Under the pieces are notes generated by a model that was given only the letters and a program-made list of their open reading frames with translations, ran no database searches and had not been told where the DNA came from. A DNA stretch of 64,000 nt, from contig NZ_JBLGTV010000003.1 of assembly GCF_047468865.1 (NCBI RefSeq), positions 62,001 through 126,000 on the forward strand, written 5' to 3'. This document shows, piece after piece, positions 17,030 through 27,381 of the stretch. The DNA is from Castellaniella hirudinis_A (GTDB lineage: Bacteria > Pseudomonadota > Gammaproteobacteria > Burkholderiales > Burkholderiaceae_B). Position 1 is the stretch's first letter. The number at the start of each line of letters is the position of its first letter. The position numbers were made by a program, and so were the translations under genes.

Positions 17030-17815
17030 TTATTTGGGCTGGCCGCCTTCGGGCCAGTAGTAGCTGTCGGGCAGGGCGCGCGACCCGAAAATAGCCTGGC
17101 CGACCCGCACCGTGGTGGCGCCTTCTTCTATCGCCCATTCAAAGTCTCCCGACATCCCCATGGAGAGCTCGGCGAAGGCTTCGCCCTGGGGCGCGTCCTG
17201 GCGCAGTTGGTCGCGCAGCGTGCGCAGCAGCACGAAGCAGGGCCGCACATGGCTTTCGTCGGAAGAAAACAAGGCCAGCGTCATCAGGCCGCGCACGCGC
17301 AGGGCGCTGAAGGCGGACAGGGCGCGGGCGAATGCCAGCACCTGGCTGGGGGGCAGGCCAAACTTGCTGTCTTCCTGGGACGTGTTGACCTGCACGAACA
17401 CATCCAGGCTGCGGCCGGCCGCTTGCAGGCGGCGATCCAGGGCCTCGGCCACCCGCAGATTGTCCAGCGCCTGGAATTCCTGCGCGAAGCGCGCCACGAA
17501 TTTCGCCTTGTTGGTCTGCAGGTGGCCGATGACCGCCCAGTGCAGGTCGGACAGATCGGCCATGGTTTCCCATTTGCCATAGGCTTCCTGCACCTTGTTT
17601 TCGCCCAGCAGGCGGCAGCCCGCCGCGTAGGCCATGCGGATGCGGGCTTCGTCCACGGTCTTGCTGACGGGCAGCAGGCGCACCTCGGCGGGGCTGCGCC
17701 CGGCGCGCCGGCAGGCGGCGTCGATGCGCTGCTGGATGTCGACCAGGTTGGCCTGGATTTCCGCCTGCGAAGCCGCAGTGTCGTAGGCGGGGCGAAGGGG
17801 AGGGGTGGTGCGCAT
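17030..17815 (-). CDS. yggS: YggS family pyridoxal phosphate homeostasis protein
   Basis: 261 residues, a monomeric alanine-racemase-like TIM barrel that binds PLP and balances free B6 vitamers without being a racemase. The PLP Lys is in LLPVSKTV (about residue 46); GENKVQEAYGK, HWAVIGHLQTNKAKFV, FVQVNTSQEDSKFG, LSMGMSGDFEWAI and RVGQAIFGSR are all family blocks. I chose the ATG at 17815 with a GAGG site 7 nt upstream over an upstream TTG. It is separate from the Spy-like gene and divergent from recC. Confidence 0.94.
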   Translation of the reverse strand: MRTTPPLRPAYDTAASQAEIQANLVDIQQRIDAACRRAGRSPAEVRLLPVSKTVDEARIRMAYAAGCRLLGENKVQEAYGKWETMADLSDLHWAVIGHLQTNKAKFVARFAQEFQALDNLRVAEALDRRLQAAGRSLDVFVQVNTSQEDSKFGLPPSQVLAFARALSAFSALRVRGLMTLALFSSDESHVRPCFVLLRTLRDQLRQDAPQGEAFAELSMGMSGDFEWAIEEGATTVRVGQAIFGSRALPDSYYWPEGGQPK

Positions 17816-17987
17816 GGACAGCCTCGGGTCAAGCAATATGGATCGCTAAAGGATAGCGCGAATCGGGGCGGCGCGAATCGTGTCCGCCGCCTTGCGGACG
17901 CCTCGGCCCGGGCCCGTCGTGGCGTCCGGGCCGCCTTGCCCGGCGCGTGAATCCCGTATCATTCAAGCTTGGATACGGAGGGCAGGG

Positions 17988-20900
17988 ATGCGGGATGACG
18001 CCATGGAATTGACGCCGGGCCTGGTGCTGGTGCATGGCAATCGGGCCGAACAGTTGCGGGATGTGCTGGTGGCCTGGATGCGGCATCAACCGCTGGCCCC
18101 CCTGGAAAACGAATGCCTGCTGGTGCAAAGCAATGGCATTGCCCAATGGCTGCGCCTGGCCCTGGCCCAGGACGCGTGCGGCGGGGTGGCGGCGGCGCTG
18201 GATTTTCTCCTGCCGTCGCGGTTCATGTGGCAGGCTTATCGCAGCGTGCTGGGGGCGGCGGCCGTGCCGGAGGACTCCCCCCTGGACAAAGACGCGCTGG
18301 TGTGGCGTCTGGTGCGCCTGCTGCCCGCCTTGCTGGATCAGCCCGCCTATGCCGTGCTGCGCCGGTTTCTGGCCGGCGATGACGATGCGCGCAAGCGCTA
18401 TCAGCTGGCAAGCCGCCTGGCCGATCTGTTCGATCAGTATCAGGTGTATCGCGCCGATTGGCTGCAGGCCTGGGCCGAGGGCCGGACGGGGCTGCCCGAC
18501 GACCGGGGCGGGCTGCGGGAAATGCCGCCCACCCAGGCCTGGCAGGCCCATTTGTGGCGGGCTTTGCTGGCGGATTTGCAGGCCGGCCGGCCGTCGGGGC
18601 AGGCCGCGGCCCAGGCCATTGGCCGGGCGGCCATCCACGAGGCGTTCATGGCCCGGGTCGCCGCCGGCCCCGACGGGCCCAGGCCCGCGGGGCTGCCGCG
18701 CCGCATCCTGGTGTTTGGCGTTTCGGCCATGCCCCGGCAGACCTTCGAAGCGCTGGCCGGCCTGTCGCGCTGGGTGCAGGTGCTGGTCTGCGTGCATAAT
18801 CCGTGCGCCCATTACTGGGCCGATATTCAGGGGGATCGGGACGTTCTGCGCGCCCGGTTCCGCCGCCAGGCGCGCCGCCCCGGCATGCCGGATTTCCTGG
18901 ATGAGGCCGCCCTGCACCAGCAGACCCATCCCCTTCTGGCGGCCTGGGGGCGTCAGGGACGGGATTACATCGGCCTGCTGGATGAATTCGACGATCCGGC
19001 CGCGCGCGGCCATTGGGCGACGCGGCTGGCGGCCTTGCACCAGCGTATCGACGCGTTTGAAACGCTACCCGGCGACAGCCTGTTGCAGCAATTGCAGGAA
19101 GACATCCGCGACCTGCGGCCTCTGGCCGAAACGCGTGCGCAGTGGCCGGCGGTCGATCCCCTCCGGGACGATTCCATCCGCTTCCAGGTGGCGCACAGCC
19201 CCCAGCGCGAGGTCGAAATCCTGCAGGATCAGCTGCTGGCCGCCTTCGAGGCCGATCCCGCCCTGCAGCCGCGCGATGTGATCGTCATGGTGCCCGACAT
19301 CGAAGCCTATGCGCCGCACATCCAGGCGGTGTTCGGCCTGTACGGCAAAAACGATGCGCGGCACATCCCCTACACCCTGGCCGATCGCAGCGTGCGCCAT
19401 GCCGATCCCCTGGCCGTTGTCCTGGAACAATTGCTGACCCTGCCGCAGCGTCGCCTGGGGATCAACGAAGTCCTGGAATGGCTGGCCTTGCCCGCCTTGC
19501 GCCAGCGCTTCGACATCGACGCGGACGATGTGCCGGCGCTGCAGGCCTGGGCGCGGGAATCCCAGGTTCGCTGGGGGCTGCATGCGGATCACCGAGCCGG
19601 CTTCCAGCTGGATCAGGACCCGCGGGCCGCCCATGCGCATACATGGCGGTTCGGTCTGCAGCGCATGTTGCTGGGGTACGCGGCGGGCCCGGATGCGCCG
19701 GCCTGGCATGGGATCGAACCCTATGCCGAACCGGCCGGGCTGCAGGCGGCGGCCCTGGGGGGGCTGGCGCGCCTGCTGGACGCGCTGGATCATTACTGGC
19801 GGGCCTTGTCCCAGCCGGCCTCGCCGGCCCAATGGGGGGCGCGGCTGCAGGCCCTGCTGGATGATTTTTTCCTGGTGCGGGCCGACCAGTCCGTGCCCCT
19901 GAATCAGTTTCGGGAACGTCTGCAGGACTGGCTGCGGGATTGCGAAGCGGCTGGCCTGCGGGAACCCCTGCCTTCGGCCATCGTGGTCGAGCATTGCCTG
20001 GCGGGCCTGGATCAGGGCGGCCTGTCGCAGCGTTTCTTTGCCGGGGCGGTCACTTTCGCCACCCTGATGCCGATGCGCGCCATCCCCTTCCGGCAGGTCT
20101 GCCTGCTGGGGATGCACGATGGCGCGTTTCCCCGGGTGCGGCCGCCTTCGGACATGGACTTGATGGCCTTGCACCCCCGCTCGGGCGACCGCTCCCGCCG
20201 CGAGGATGATCGCTATCTGTTCCTGGAAGCCGTGCTGTCGGCGCGGGATCGGCTGTTGATCTCCTGGGTGGGGCACAGCGTCCTGGACAACGCCGAGCAG
20301 CCCCCTTCGGTGCTGGTCGCGCAGTTGCGCGACCACCTGGATCGCGGCTGGCGTCTGGCCGGCGGCGCGGGCTCGCTGGCGCAGGCGCTGACGTGCCATC
20401 ATCCGCTGCAGCCCTTCAGCCCGCGCTATTTTCCCTTGCAAGCGGCCGAGGGGCCTCAGGGGCTGTTCACCTATGCCGCCGAGTGGCGCGCGGCGCATGG
20501 CGCGCGCCATGCGCCCGGCGCGGCCGCCGATCTGCCGCCGATGGCGCCATCGGACACCCCCCTGACGCTGCAGGCCCTGGCCGCGTTCCTGGCCCAGCCT
20601 GTGCGGGCGTTCTACCAGCAACGCCTGCGCGTCGATTTTCATGAAACCGAGCGGGCGTTCGCGGACAGCGAACCCTATGTGCACGATGGGCTGGAACAAT
20701 GGCAACTGAAAGATGCGCTGCTGGCGGCGGCGGCCCGGGCGCTGGGGCGGCTGCCTGCCGGGGCGGCGGGGCCGCAGGCCATGCTGGACTGCGCCGACCA
20801 GACCGTGCAGCATCACTTGGATCGTCTGCAGGGGGGCGGATCCCTGGTGTCCGGCGCCTTGGGGGGCCTGAGCCGGCAGGACTTGACCGCGCAGTTGCAA

Positions 20901-21554
20901 AAACCGTTGCGGGATTACATCCAGGCGTGTCAGGACTGGCCCGTGGCCGTGGCTGGCCCGCAGCGTCTGGCGGATCGGATCGCCGACCCCTGGGGCGGGC
21001 AGTGGCTATTCCAGGATGATTTGTCCGGCTGGCGCCAGGACAGCGCCGGCCGGCGCTGTCGCCTGCTGTTGCAGGCCGCGCACTTGCTGGATGACAAAAA
21101 TCATTACCGCTTCAAGAACTTGCTGGCGGCCTGGCTGGAACACGTGGCGGCGCATGCCCAGGGGCTGGTGCTGACGACCTTGCTCTGGACCCCCAAGGGC
21201 GGCCAGGTGTTCGAGCCGCTGGATCGGGACGCGGCCCGGGCGCTTTGGCAGACGTGGTGGCAGGCTTATTTTCAAGGCCTGCGCGGCCCCTTGCCGATGG
21301 ATATCGGCGCGGCGGGGGCGTGGTTGCGCAGCGGTGGCCGGCCGGCCGATGCGCCCGCCAGCCCCGGGGCAGTGCAGGCCGCCCGGGACGCCTATGAAAA
21401 ATCCCTGCAATACGACCCGTACCTGGCCCGCAGCTACCCGGATTTCCAGGCGCTGCTGGCGGATCAGCGGTTTTATGCGCTGGCCGATGCCTGGTACGGC
21501 GGTTTGAACCAGCAGTTGCCCGCGAAAAAAACCGCTCGAAAGGCCGACGCATGA
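17988..21554 (+). CDS. recC: Exodeoxyribonuclease V gamma subunit RecC
   Basis: 1188 residues. RecC recognises Chi and splits the DNA ends in the RecBCD recombinational-repair machine. The N-terminus (LVLVHGNRAEQLRDVL) and the segments VQSNGIAQWLRL, LPSRFMWQAYR, RILVFGVSAMP, FATLMPMRAIPFRQVCLLGMHDGAFPR (an inactive helicase fold) and the PF/DR-rich C-terminal half fit RecC. I chose ATG 17988 with GGAGGGCAGGG directly upstream; the frame is open earlier but without support. It overlaps recB by 4 bp. Confidence 0.94.
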   Translation: MRDDAMELTPGLVLVHGNRAEQLRDVLVAWMRHQPLAPLENECLLVQSNGIAQWLRLALAQDACGGVAAALDFLLPSRFMWQAYRSVLGAAAVPEDSPLDKDALVWRLVRLLPALLDQPAYAVLRRFLAGDDDARKRYQLASRLADLFDQYQVYRADWLQAWAEGRTGLPDDRGGLREMPPTQAWQAHLWRALLADLQAGRPSGQAAAQAIGRAAIHEAFMARVAAGPDGPRPAGLPRRILVFGVSAMPRQTFEALAGLSRWVQVLVCVHNPCAHYWADIQGDRDVLRARFRRQARRPGMPDFLDEAALHQQTHPLLAAWGRQGRDYIGLLDEFDDPAARGHWATRLAALHQRIDAFETLPGDSLLQQLQEDIRDLRPLAETRAQWPAVDPLRDDSIRFQVAHSPQREVEILQDQLLAAFEADPALQPRDVIVMVPDIEAYAPHIQAVFGLYGKNDARHIPYTLADRSVRHADPLAVVLEQLLTLPQRRLGINEVLEWLALPALRQRFDIDADDVPALQAWARESQVRWGLHADHRAGFQLDQDPRAAHAHTWRFGLQRMLLGYAAGPDAPAWHGIEPYAEPAGLQAAALGGLARLLDALDHYWRALSQPASPAQWGARLQALLDDFFLVRADQSVPLNQFRERLQDWLRDCEAAGLREPLPSAIVVEHCLAGLDQGGLSQRFFAGAVTFATLMPMRAIPFRQVCLLGMHDGAFPRVRPPSDMDLMALHPRSGDRSRREDDRYLFLEAVLSARDRLLISWVGHSVLDNAEQPPSVLVAQLRDHLDRGWRLAGGAGSLAQALTCHHPLQPFSPRYFPLQAAEGPQGLFTYAAEWRAAHGARHAPGAAADLPPMAPSDTPLTLQALAAFLAQPVRAFYQQRLRVDFHETERAFADSEPYVHDGLEQWQLKDALLAAAARALGRLPAGAAGPQAMLDCADQTVQHHLDRLQGGGSLVSGALGGLSRQDLTAQLQKPLRDYIQACQDWPVAVAGPQRLADRIADPWGGQWLFQDDLSGWRQDSAGRRCRLLLQAAHLLDDKNHYRFKNLLAAWLEHVAAHAQGLVLTTLLWTPKGGQVFEPLDRDAARALWQTWWQAYFQGLRGPLPMDIGAAGAWLRSGGRPADAPASPGAVQAARDAYEKSLQYDPYLARSYPDFQALLADQRFYALADAWYGGLNQQLPAKKTARKADA

Positions 21555-24500
21555 CCGACTCCCCGCAAGCCCTGCCGATCCCCGAGGTCGATCCGCTGGC
21601 TTTTTCGCTGCCCGGCAGCCACCTGATCGAAGCCAGCGCCGGCACCGGCAAGACCTGGACGATTGCCGCCCTGTATGTCCGCCTGGTGCTGGGGCATGGC
21701 GAATTGCCCGCCTTGCTGCCCGGGCAGATTCTGGTGCTGACCTTTACCGAGGCCGCCGCCCAGGAACTGCGCGACCGCATCCGCAGTCGCCTGTCCGAGG
21801 CCGCCGCCGGGTTCGCGGCGGGCCTGACGGCGGACGATCCGCTGGACGACCCGTATCTGCACGCCTTGCGCGCCGCATACCCGCCCGCGCAGTGGGCGGC
21901 CTGCGCCCGTTTGCTGGACTTGGCCGCGCAAGCCATGGACGAAGCCGCGATTTCCACGATCCACGCCTGGTGCATGCGGGTATTGAAAGAGCATGCCTTT
22001 GACAGCGCCATGCTGTTCGAGCAGGACATGCTGACCGATCTGACGGATCTGAGCCGCGAACTGGCCTGGGACTACTGGCGCGGCTGCGTGGCGGGGCTGG
22101 ATATCGCCGTTTTGCCGGAAGTGCTGGCCATCTGGCGCGACCCCGACGCCCTGGCCCGGGATTACGGCGGGATTCTGACGCAGGAAGGCTTGCCCGAGCA
22201 GCCCGAGCAGCCGCTGGCGGCGCTGTGCGCGCAGGCCTTGCGGCAACGGGCGCAGGCCCTGGCCGACCTCAAGGCTGACTGGCGGCCGCGGATCGACGCC
22301 CTGGCGGCGTGGGTCGAAGCGCACGGCGCCGGGCTGAAGCGCCTGAATGACGTGAAGCGGTGGCTTCAGGCCCTGCAGGACTGGTTGGCGGCCCCTGACC
22401 AGACCTGGCCGGCGATGAGCGATACCGCTTGGGCGGGCCTGTCCGGCGCCGGCTTGGCCGCGCGCTGGAAAGACGCGCGCCCCCGGCCGGATCTGCCCGA
22501 GGCCGAGTTTGCCCTGGATCCGTTGCGCCAGGCGCTGAACGCGCTGCCGCAACTGGCGTCGGTGGTGCGCCCGCATGCCCTGGGCTGGCTGGCGGCCCGG
22601 CTGCAACAGGCGTTCGCCCGCCGCGGCGCGCTGGGGTTCGACGGCTTGCTGAGTGGGCTGGCGCAGGCGCTGGAAGGGCCGCAGGGCGAGACACTGGCGT
22701 TGCGGCTGCGCCAGCAGTTTCCCGTCGTGCTGGTGGATGAATTCCAGGATACCGATCCGGTGCAGTACCGGATTTTTGACCGCATCTACCAGGTGGCGCA
22801 GCCCGGTGCGGAAACCGCTTTGATTTTCATCGGCGATCCCAAGCAGGCCATCTATCGGTTTCGCGGGGGGGATGTGCAAACCTATCTGCGGGCGGCGCGG
22901 GCCTGTCGGGGCCGGGTGCAGACCCTGGCGCGCAACTACCGATCCGCCCGGGCGCTGGTGCAGGCGGTCAATCATGTCTTCGAGCGCGAGGACGGCGAAC
23001 CGGCCTTTCCCACCGGCCTGGCGGGCCAGTCGATTGCCTTCCATCCGGTTCAGGCGCGGGGGCGGGATGAATCCTGGTGCGTCGAGGGGCGGGCGCCCGC
23101 CGCCCTGGTGGCCTGCCGGATCGCCGACGCGGACAAGGACACCATCGGGGTCGAAGCGCTGCGGGCACGGGCGGCGCAGGCCTGCGCCCGCGCCGTGGCC
23201 GACCTGTTGCGGCAAGGCGGCCAGGGCCGGGCCGGGTTTGCCTCGCCCCAGGGGTTTCGCCCCGTGCGCGCCGCCGATATGGCGGTGCTGGTCAATCAGC
23301 GCAAAGAGGCCGCGCTGGTGCGCGAGGCCTTGGCCGCGCACGGGGTGCGCAGTGTGTACTTGTCCGAACAAGGCACCGTGTTCGACGCCCCGGTGGCCCA
23401 GGATCTGGGCTTCATCCTGGCCGCCTGCGCCCACCCGGACGACGAGCGGGCCATCCGGGCGGCCTTGGCGACGCCTTTGCTGGGGCTGGAAATCGCCCGC
23501 CTGGCCGACCTGGCGGACAATGAATGGGCCTGGGACGACCAGGTCGAGCGTTTCCAGCGCTATCGGCAGCGCTGGCGCTGGCGGGGCGTGTTGCCCATGC
23601 TGCGCCAGCTGCTGCACGATTTCTCCGTGCCGGCGCGTCTGCTGGCCCAGGGGGCGGAAGGCGAGCGGCAACTGACCGACTGCCTGCATCTGGCCGAGCT
23701 GTTGCAGCAGGCCAGCGGGCAGCTGGATGGGGAAGACGCGCTGCTGCATTACCTGGCCCGCCAGCGGGATTTCCATTTGGCGGACGTGGATGCCGAAGGC
23801 AGCCGGCGGCTGCGCCTGGAAAGCGACGAAGCCCTGGTGCGCGTGGTGACCGTGCATAAGTCCAAGGGGCTGGAATATCCCTTGGTGTTTCTGCCGTTTG
23901 TGTCGTGCGGTCTGTGGGAAAAACCCCCGGCCGGCCCCCAGACCCTGCAGCTTGATGGCCGGCGGCAGTGGCTGCTGCAACTGGACGAGGCCCAACAGGC
24001 GCAGTTGCGGGCCGAACTGCTGGGCGAGGAAGTGCGCAAACTCTATGTGGCGCTGACCCGCGCCCGGCACGCCGTCTGGCTGGCGCTGGCGGATACGGGG
24101 CGTCCCAGTGGCATTGCCCATGTCCTGGCGGATGCGCGGGCGCGGACGGCCGCGCGGGACGCGCCGGCTGGCGTGCCGACTGGCGTGTCGGCCGCCGATC
24201 CGGCCCCGGGGGCGGCGCTCTTTGCCGCCTGGGCGGCGCGTTGCCGGATGTATCCAGATCAGTTCGCCTGGGCGCCGGAGGACGCCGTCGCCGCTGGCCC
24301 CACCGGCGTCACCAGCACCACCGGCACCACCGGTGTGGCGGCGACGGTGTCCGGCCCGGCATCCGACTCGGCGGGCGGGGTGGCGGCCGCCGACGAAGCC
24401 GATCGGGCCGCTGACCTGCCCGCGCTGGGGCCGGCCCGGCGCCTGGCCGGCCCTTTGTTCCCCCGGCCTTGGGGCATCGCCAGTTATTCCAGCCTGCAGC

Positions 24501-25363
24501 TGCGCGAGGCTTGGCCGGGCGGCCCGGTGCGCGCGGCCGCGCCGCCCGAGACAGCCGCCGAGGACGTCCTGCGCGAGGATGCGCCGCTCTGGGCCCCCGC
24601 GCCCGAGGACGGCCCGGACGATTCGCCGGCCGCCGACCTGGCGGATTTTCCCCGGGGCAGCCAAGCGGGGACGTTTCTGCACGGCCTGCTGGAATGGGCC
24701 GCCCGGCGCGGGTTTTGTCATCTGGAAGATGCCCGCGACATGATTGCCCGGCGCTGTGCGGTGCGCGGCTGGGAAACCCATATCGACGGGCTGCATCAAT
24801 GGCTGCTGACCATGGCCGCCACCGCGTGGCGCCCCCAGCTGCCGGGCGCGCCGGTCTTCCGGCTGGCCGACGTGCCGGCCTGCCTGGCCGAAATGGAATT
24901 CTGGCTGCCGGCCACGCAGGTGTCCGTGGCGGCGCTGGATCGCTGCATCACGGATCAGACCTTCGACGCGGCGTCCCGGCCCGCCTTGGCCGACGATTGC
25001 CTGGATGGCCTGTTCAAGGGCTTCATCGACCTCACCCTGCGGCTGGACGATGGCCGCTACTATGTGGTGGACTATAAATCCAATGACCTGGGGCCGACCC
25101 TGGCGCACTATCGGCCCGCCGCCCTGCGGGCGGCCCTGTGCGCGGCCCGCTATGATGTGCAGATGCTGATGTATGTCCTGGCCCTGCATCGCCAGCTCCG
25201 GGCGCGCCTGCCGGATTATGCGTATGCGCGTCACATGGGCGGGGCGATCTACATGTTTTTGCGCGGCCGGGAGGCCCCGGGGCAGGGGCTGTTGTCCCTG
25301 CGGCCCCCGCAGTCCCTGATCGACACCCTGGATGCGTTGTTTGCCGGAGCCCCCGAACCATGA
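21551..25363 (+). CDS. recB: Exodeoxyribonuclease V beta subunit RecB
   Basis: 1270 residues; the 3'-5' helicase and only nuclease of RecBCD. Walker A is EASAGTGKTWTI (about residue 35), helicase motif II VDEFQDTDP (about 395), motif III GDPKQAIYRFRGGD, motif V/VI region TVHKSKGLEYPLVFLPF and YVALTRARH. The C-terminal nuclease has VVDYKSN near residue 1172 with catalytic Asp and Lys. An Ala/Gly/Thr-rich, low-complexity linker (about residues 870-960) separates helicase and nuclease. Starts and ends overlap recC and recD by ATGA, so the three subunits are coupled. Confidence 0.96.
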   Translation: MTDSPQALPIPEVDPLAFSLPGSHLIEASAGTGKTWTIAALYVRLVLGHGELPALLPGQILVLTFTEAAAQELRDRIRSRLSEAAAGFAAGLTADDPLDDPYLHALRAAYPPAQWAACARLLDLAAQAMDEAAISTIHAWCMRVLKEHAFDSAMLFEQDMLTDLTDLSRELAWDYWRGCVAGLDIAVLPEVLAIWRDPDALARDYGGILTQEGLPEQPEQPLAALCAQALRQRAQALADLKADWRPRIDALAAWVEAHGAGLKRLNDVKRWLQALQDWLAAPDQTWPAMSDTAWAGLSGAGLAARWKDARPRPDLPEAEFALDPLRQALNALPQLASVVRPHALGWLAARLQQAFARRGALGFDGLLSGLAQALEGPQGETLALRLRQQFPVVLVDEFQDTDPVQYRIFDRIYQVAQPGAETALIFIGDPKQAIYRFRGGDVQTYLRAARACRGRVQTLARNYRSARALVQAVNHVFEREDGEPAFPTGLAGQSIAFHPVQARGRDESWCVEGRAPAALVACRIADADKDTIGVEALRARAAQACARAVADLLRQGGQGRAGFASPQGFRPVRAADMAVLVNQRKEAALVREALAAHGVRSVYLSEQGTVFDAPVAQDLGFILAACAHPDDERAIRAALATPLLGLEIARLADLADNEWAWDDQVERFQRYRQRWRWRGVLPMLRQLLHDFSVPARLLAQGAEGERQLTDCLHLAELLQQASGQLDGEDALLHYLARQRDFHLADVDAEGSRRLRLESDEALVRVVTVHKSKGLEYPLVFLPFVSCGLWEKPPAGPQTLQLDGRRQWLLQLDEAQQAQLRAELLGEEVRKLYVALTRARHAVWLALADTGRPSGIAHVLADARARTAARDAPAGVPTGVSAADPAPGAALFAAWAARCRMYPDQFAWAPEDAVAAGPTGVTSTTGTTGVAATVSGPASDSAGGVAAADEADRAADLPALGPARRLAGPLFPRPWGIASYSSLQLREAWPGGPVRAAAPPETAAEDVLREDAPLWAPAPEDGPDDSPAADLADFPRGSQAGTFLHGLLEWAARRGFCHLEDARDMIARRCAVRGWETHIDGLHQWLLTMAATAWRPQLPGAPVFRLADVPACLAEMEFWLPATQVSVAALDRCITDQTFDAASRPALADDCLDGLFKGFIDLTLRLDDGRYYVVDYKSNDLGPTLAHYRPAALRAALCAARYDVQMLMYVLALHRQLRARLPDYAYARHMGGAIYMFLRGREAPGQGLLSLRPPQSLIDTLDALFAGAPEP

Positions 25364-27315
25364 ATGCGCCTGTCGAACCCACCAGTCTGGCCGTGGCGTT
25401 TGGCCGCTTTCTGGCGCGGCAAAGCCCCCAGGCGGCGCCGTTGGCCGCGCATCTGGCCGGCCTGTGCAGCGATGCCCTGGCCCAGGGCCATACGCGCCTC
25501 GATCTGGCCGATCCCGGCCTTGCGTTGCCATGCCCGCTGCCGGAGGCCTTGAGCGTCCTGGCGGCGGCCGATTTTGTGGGCGACGGCACGGGCCCCGAGC
25601 CGCTGGTGCTGCGGGGGGCGGATCTTTATCTGGCGCGGTATTGGCGCGCCAGCCAGCGTATCCGGCAGGCCATCGAGTACCGCCTGGTGTCTCCCACGGA
25701 AGCCCTGGGCCAGCCTGAGCTGGCCCGCCAGTGGCTGGATCGCGTGTTTCCCCCCGAGACAGAGGATGCCGCCCTGGACTGGCAGAAGCTGGCGTGCGCG
25801 GTGGCCTTGCGCCAGCGCTTCAGCATCATGACGGGGGGGCCGGGCACGGGCAAGACCACGACGGTGGTGCGTCTGCTGGCGGTGCTGCAGGGGCTGGCCC
25901 AGGCGCGTGGGCTGGATCAGGGCCTGCGCATCCGCCTGGCCGCGCCCACCGGCAAGGCCGCCGCGCGGCTCAATGAGTCCATCGCCGGCCGCCTGCAATC
26001 CCTGGCGCAGCCGGGGGATGCGCCGCTGCGGGCCGCGCTGGCCTGCGTGCCGACGCGGGTCGTCACCTTGCATCGTCTGCTGGGCAGCCGCCCAGGCACG
26101 CGGCGCATGGCCTATCACGCCGAGCGCCCCCTGGATCTGGACGTGCTGGTCATTGACGAGGCGTCGATGATGGACGTCGAGATGATGGACGCCGTGCTCG
26201 CGGCCCTGCCGTTGTCGGCGCAACTGATCCTGCTGGGCGACAAGGATCAGCTGGCTTCGGTCGAAGCCGGGGCCGTCCTGGGCGAACTGTGCGCGCGCGC
26301 CGAGGCCGGGCACTACACCCCGGACACTTGCCGGCAACTGCGGGCACTGAGCGGCCAGGATCTGCTGGCGGCCGCGGGGCGGCCCGACCGCGGCGGCGTG
26401 GCGGCGGCGCTGGCGCGCTGGCCCGATCCCGCCGGCACGCCGTTGGATCAGGCCGTGGTCATGCTGCGCCGCAGCCGGCGCTTTGGCGCGCACAGCGGGA
26501 TCGGGCGTTTCGCCGAAGCCGTCAACCAGGGCGATGTGTCGCGGGTGCGCCGCCTGCTGGCGGCCGGCTTGCCGGATTTGGTCTGCCTGGTGCGCGGGGA
26601 CGATTTTCTGCGGCAGGCCGGCATCCTGGCCAATGACGGCTACCCCGCCTTGTTCGCGGCCCTGCAGGCCCAGCGCCCCGCCGAGGACGCGGCGCGGGCC
26701 GACTGGGATGTCTGGGCCTGGGGCCTGCTGCAGCGCCAGGTCCAATTCCAGGTCTTGTGCGCGCTGCGCCAGGGCGCGTGCGGGGTCGAGGGCCTGAACC
26801 GCCTGATCGAGGCCGGCTTGCGGGCGCGGGGCGTCATCCCCGGCCTCCCCGGCGCGTGGTATCCCGGCCAGCCGGTGCTGGTGCGGCGCAATCAGCCCGG
26901 CCTGGGCCTGGCCAACGGAGACATGGGCCTGGTCTTGCCCGTGCCGGCGCCGGGCCGGCCGGCGGGGCGCTTGCGGGTGGCGTTCGCCGGCGCGCAGCCG
27001 GGCCAGGTGCGCTGGGTGTCGCCCGCCCGCCTGGCCGCCGTGGAAACCGCCTATGCCCTGACGGTGCATAAATCGCAAGGGTCGGAGTTCGACCGGGTGG
27101 TGCTGGTGCTGCCCGACCAGCCCGGGCCGTTGATGACGCGTGAATTGCTGTATACCGGCGCGACCCGGGCGCGCCGGGTTCTGACGCTGGTTCAACCGGC
27201 CGATCGTCGTATGATTGAGCAGGCGGCGCGCCGTCCGACGCGGCGCGCGGGCAGTATCTGGACGCCGCCCGTGCCGGCGGCGCCTGGAAACGGCTACCCG
27301 GCCGGGCCTGGGTAA
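25360..27315 (+). CDS. recD: Exodeoxyribonuclease V alpha subunit RecD
   Basis: 651 residues; the fast 5'-3' helicase of RecBCD. Walker A is GGPGTGKTTTV (about 160-170), motif II VIDEASMMDVEM (about 264-275), GDKDQLASVEAG, and the C-terminal UvrD-like segment ALTVHKSQGSEFDRVVLVLP with YTGATRARR. The first 110 residues form the RecB-contacting domain. Gene order recC-recB-recD without a ptrA gene in between. It is the last gene of the operon; nnrD starts 66 bp later. Confidence 0.96.
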   Translation: MNAPVEPTSLAVAFGRFLARQSPQAAPLAAHLAGLCSDALAQGHTRLDLADPGLALPCPLPEALSVLAAADFVGDGTGPEPLVLRGADLYLARYWRASQRIRQAIEYRLVSPTEALGQPELARQWLDRVFPPETEDAALDWQKLACAVALRQRFSIMTGGPGTGKTTTVVRLLAVLQGLAQARGLDQGLRIRLAAPTGKAAARLNESIAGRLQSLAQPGDAPLRAALACVPTRVVTLHRLLGSRPGTRRMAYHAERPLDLDVLVIDEASMMDVEMMDAVLAALPLSAQLILLGDKDQLASVEAGAVLGELCARAEAGHYTPDTCRQLRALSGQDLLAAAGRPDRGGVAAALARWPDPAGTPLDQAVVMLRRSRRFGAHSGIGRFAEAVNQGDVSRVRRLLAAGLPDLVCLVRGDDFLRQAGILANDGYPALFAALQAQRPAEDAARADWDVWAWGLLQRQVQFQVLCALRQGACGVEGLNRLIEAGLRARGVIPGLPGAWYPGQPVLVRRNQPGLGLANGDMGLVLPVPAPGRPAGRLRVAFAGAQPGQVRWVSPARLAAVETAYALTVHKSQGSEFDRVVLVLPDQPGPLMTRELLYTGATRARRVLTLVQPADRRMIEQAARRPTRRAGSIWTPPVPAAPGNGYPAGPG

Positions 27316-27381
27316 AGGCCGTCCTGGCGTTGAAAACCTTATCGTGCCGCCGCCTTCGCACGGCGCGGCTGGCCTCATGGA

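Noticed and set aside
21473..25531. A 1352-codon open frame on the minus strand
   Set aside because: It is the antisense shadow of recB, low in complexity and without recognisable domains.
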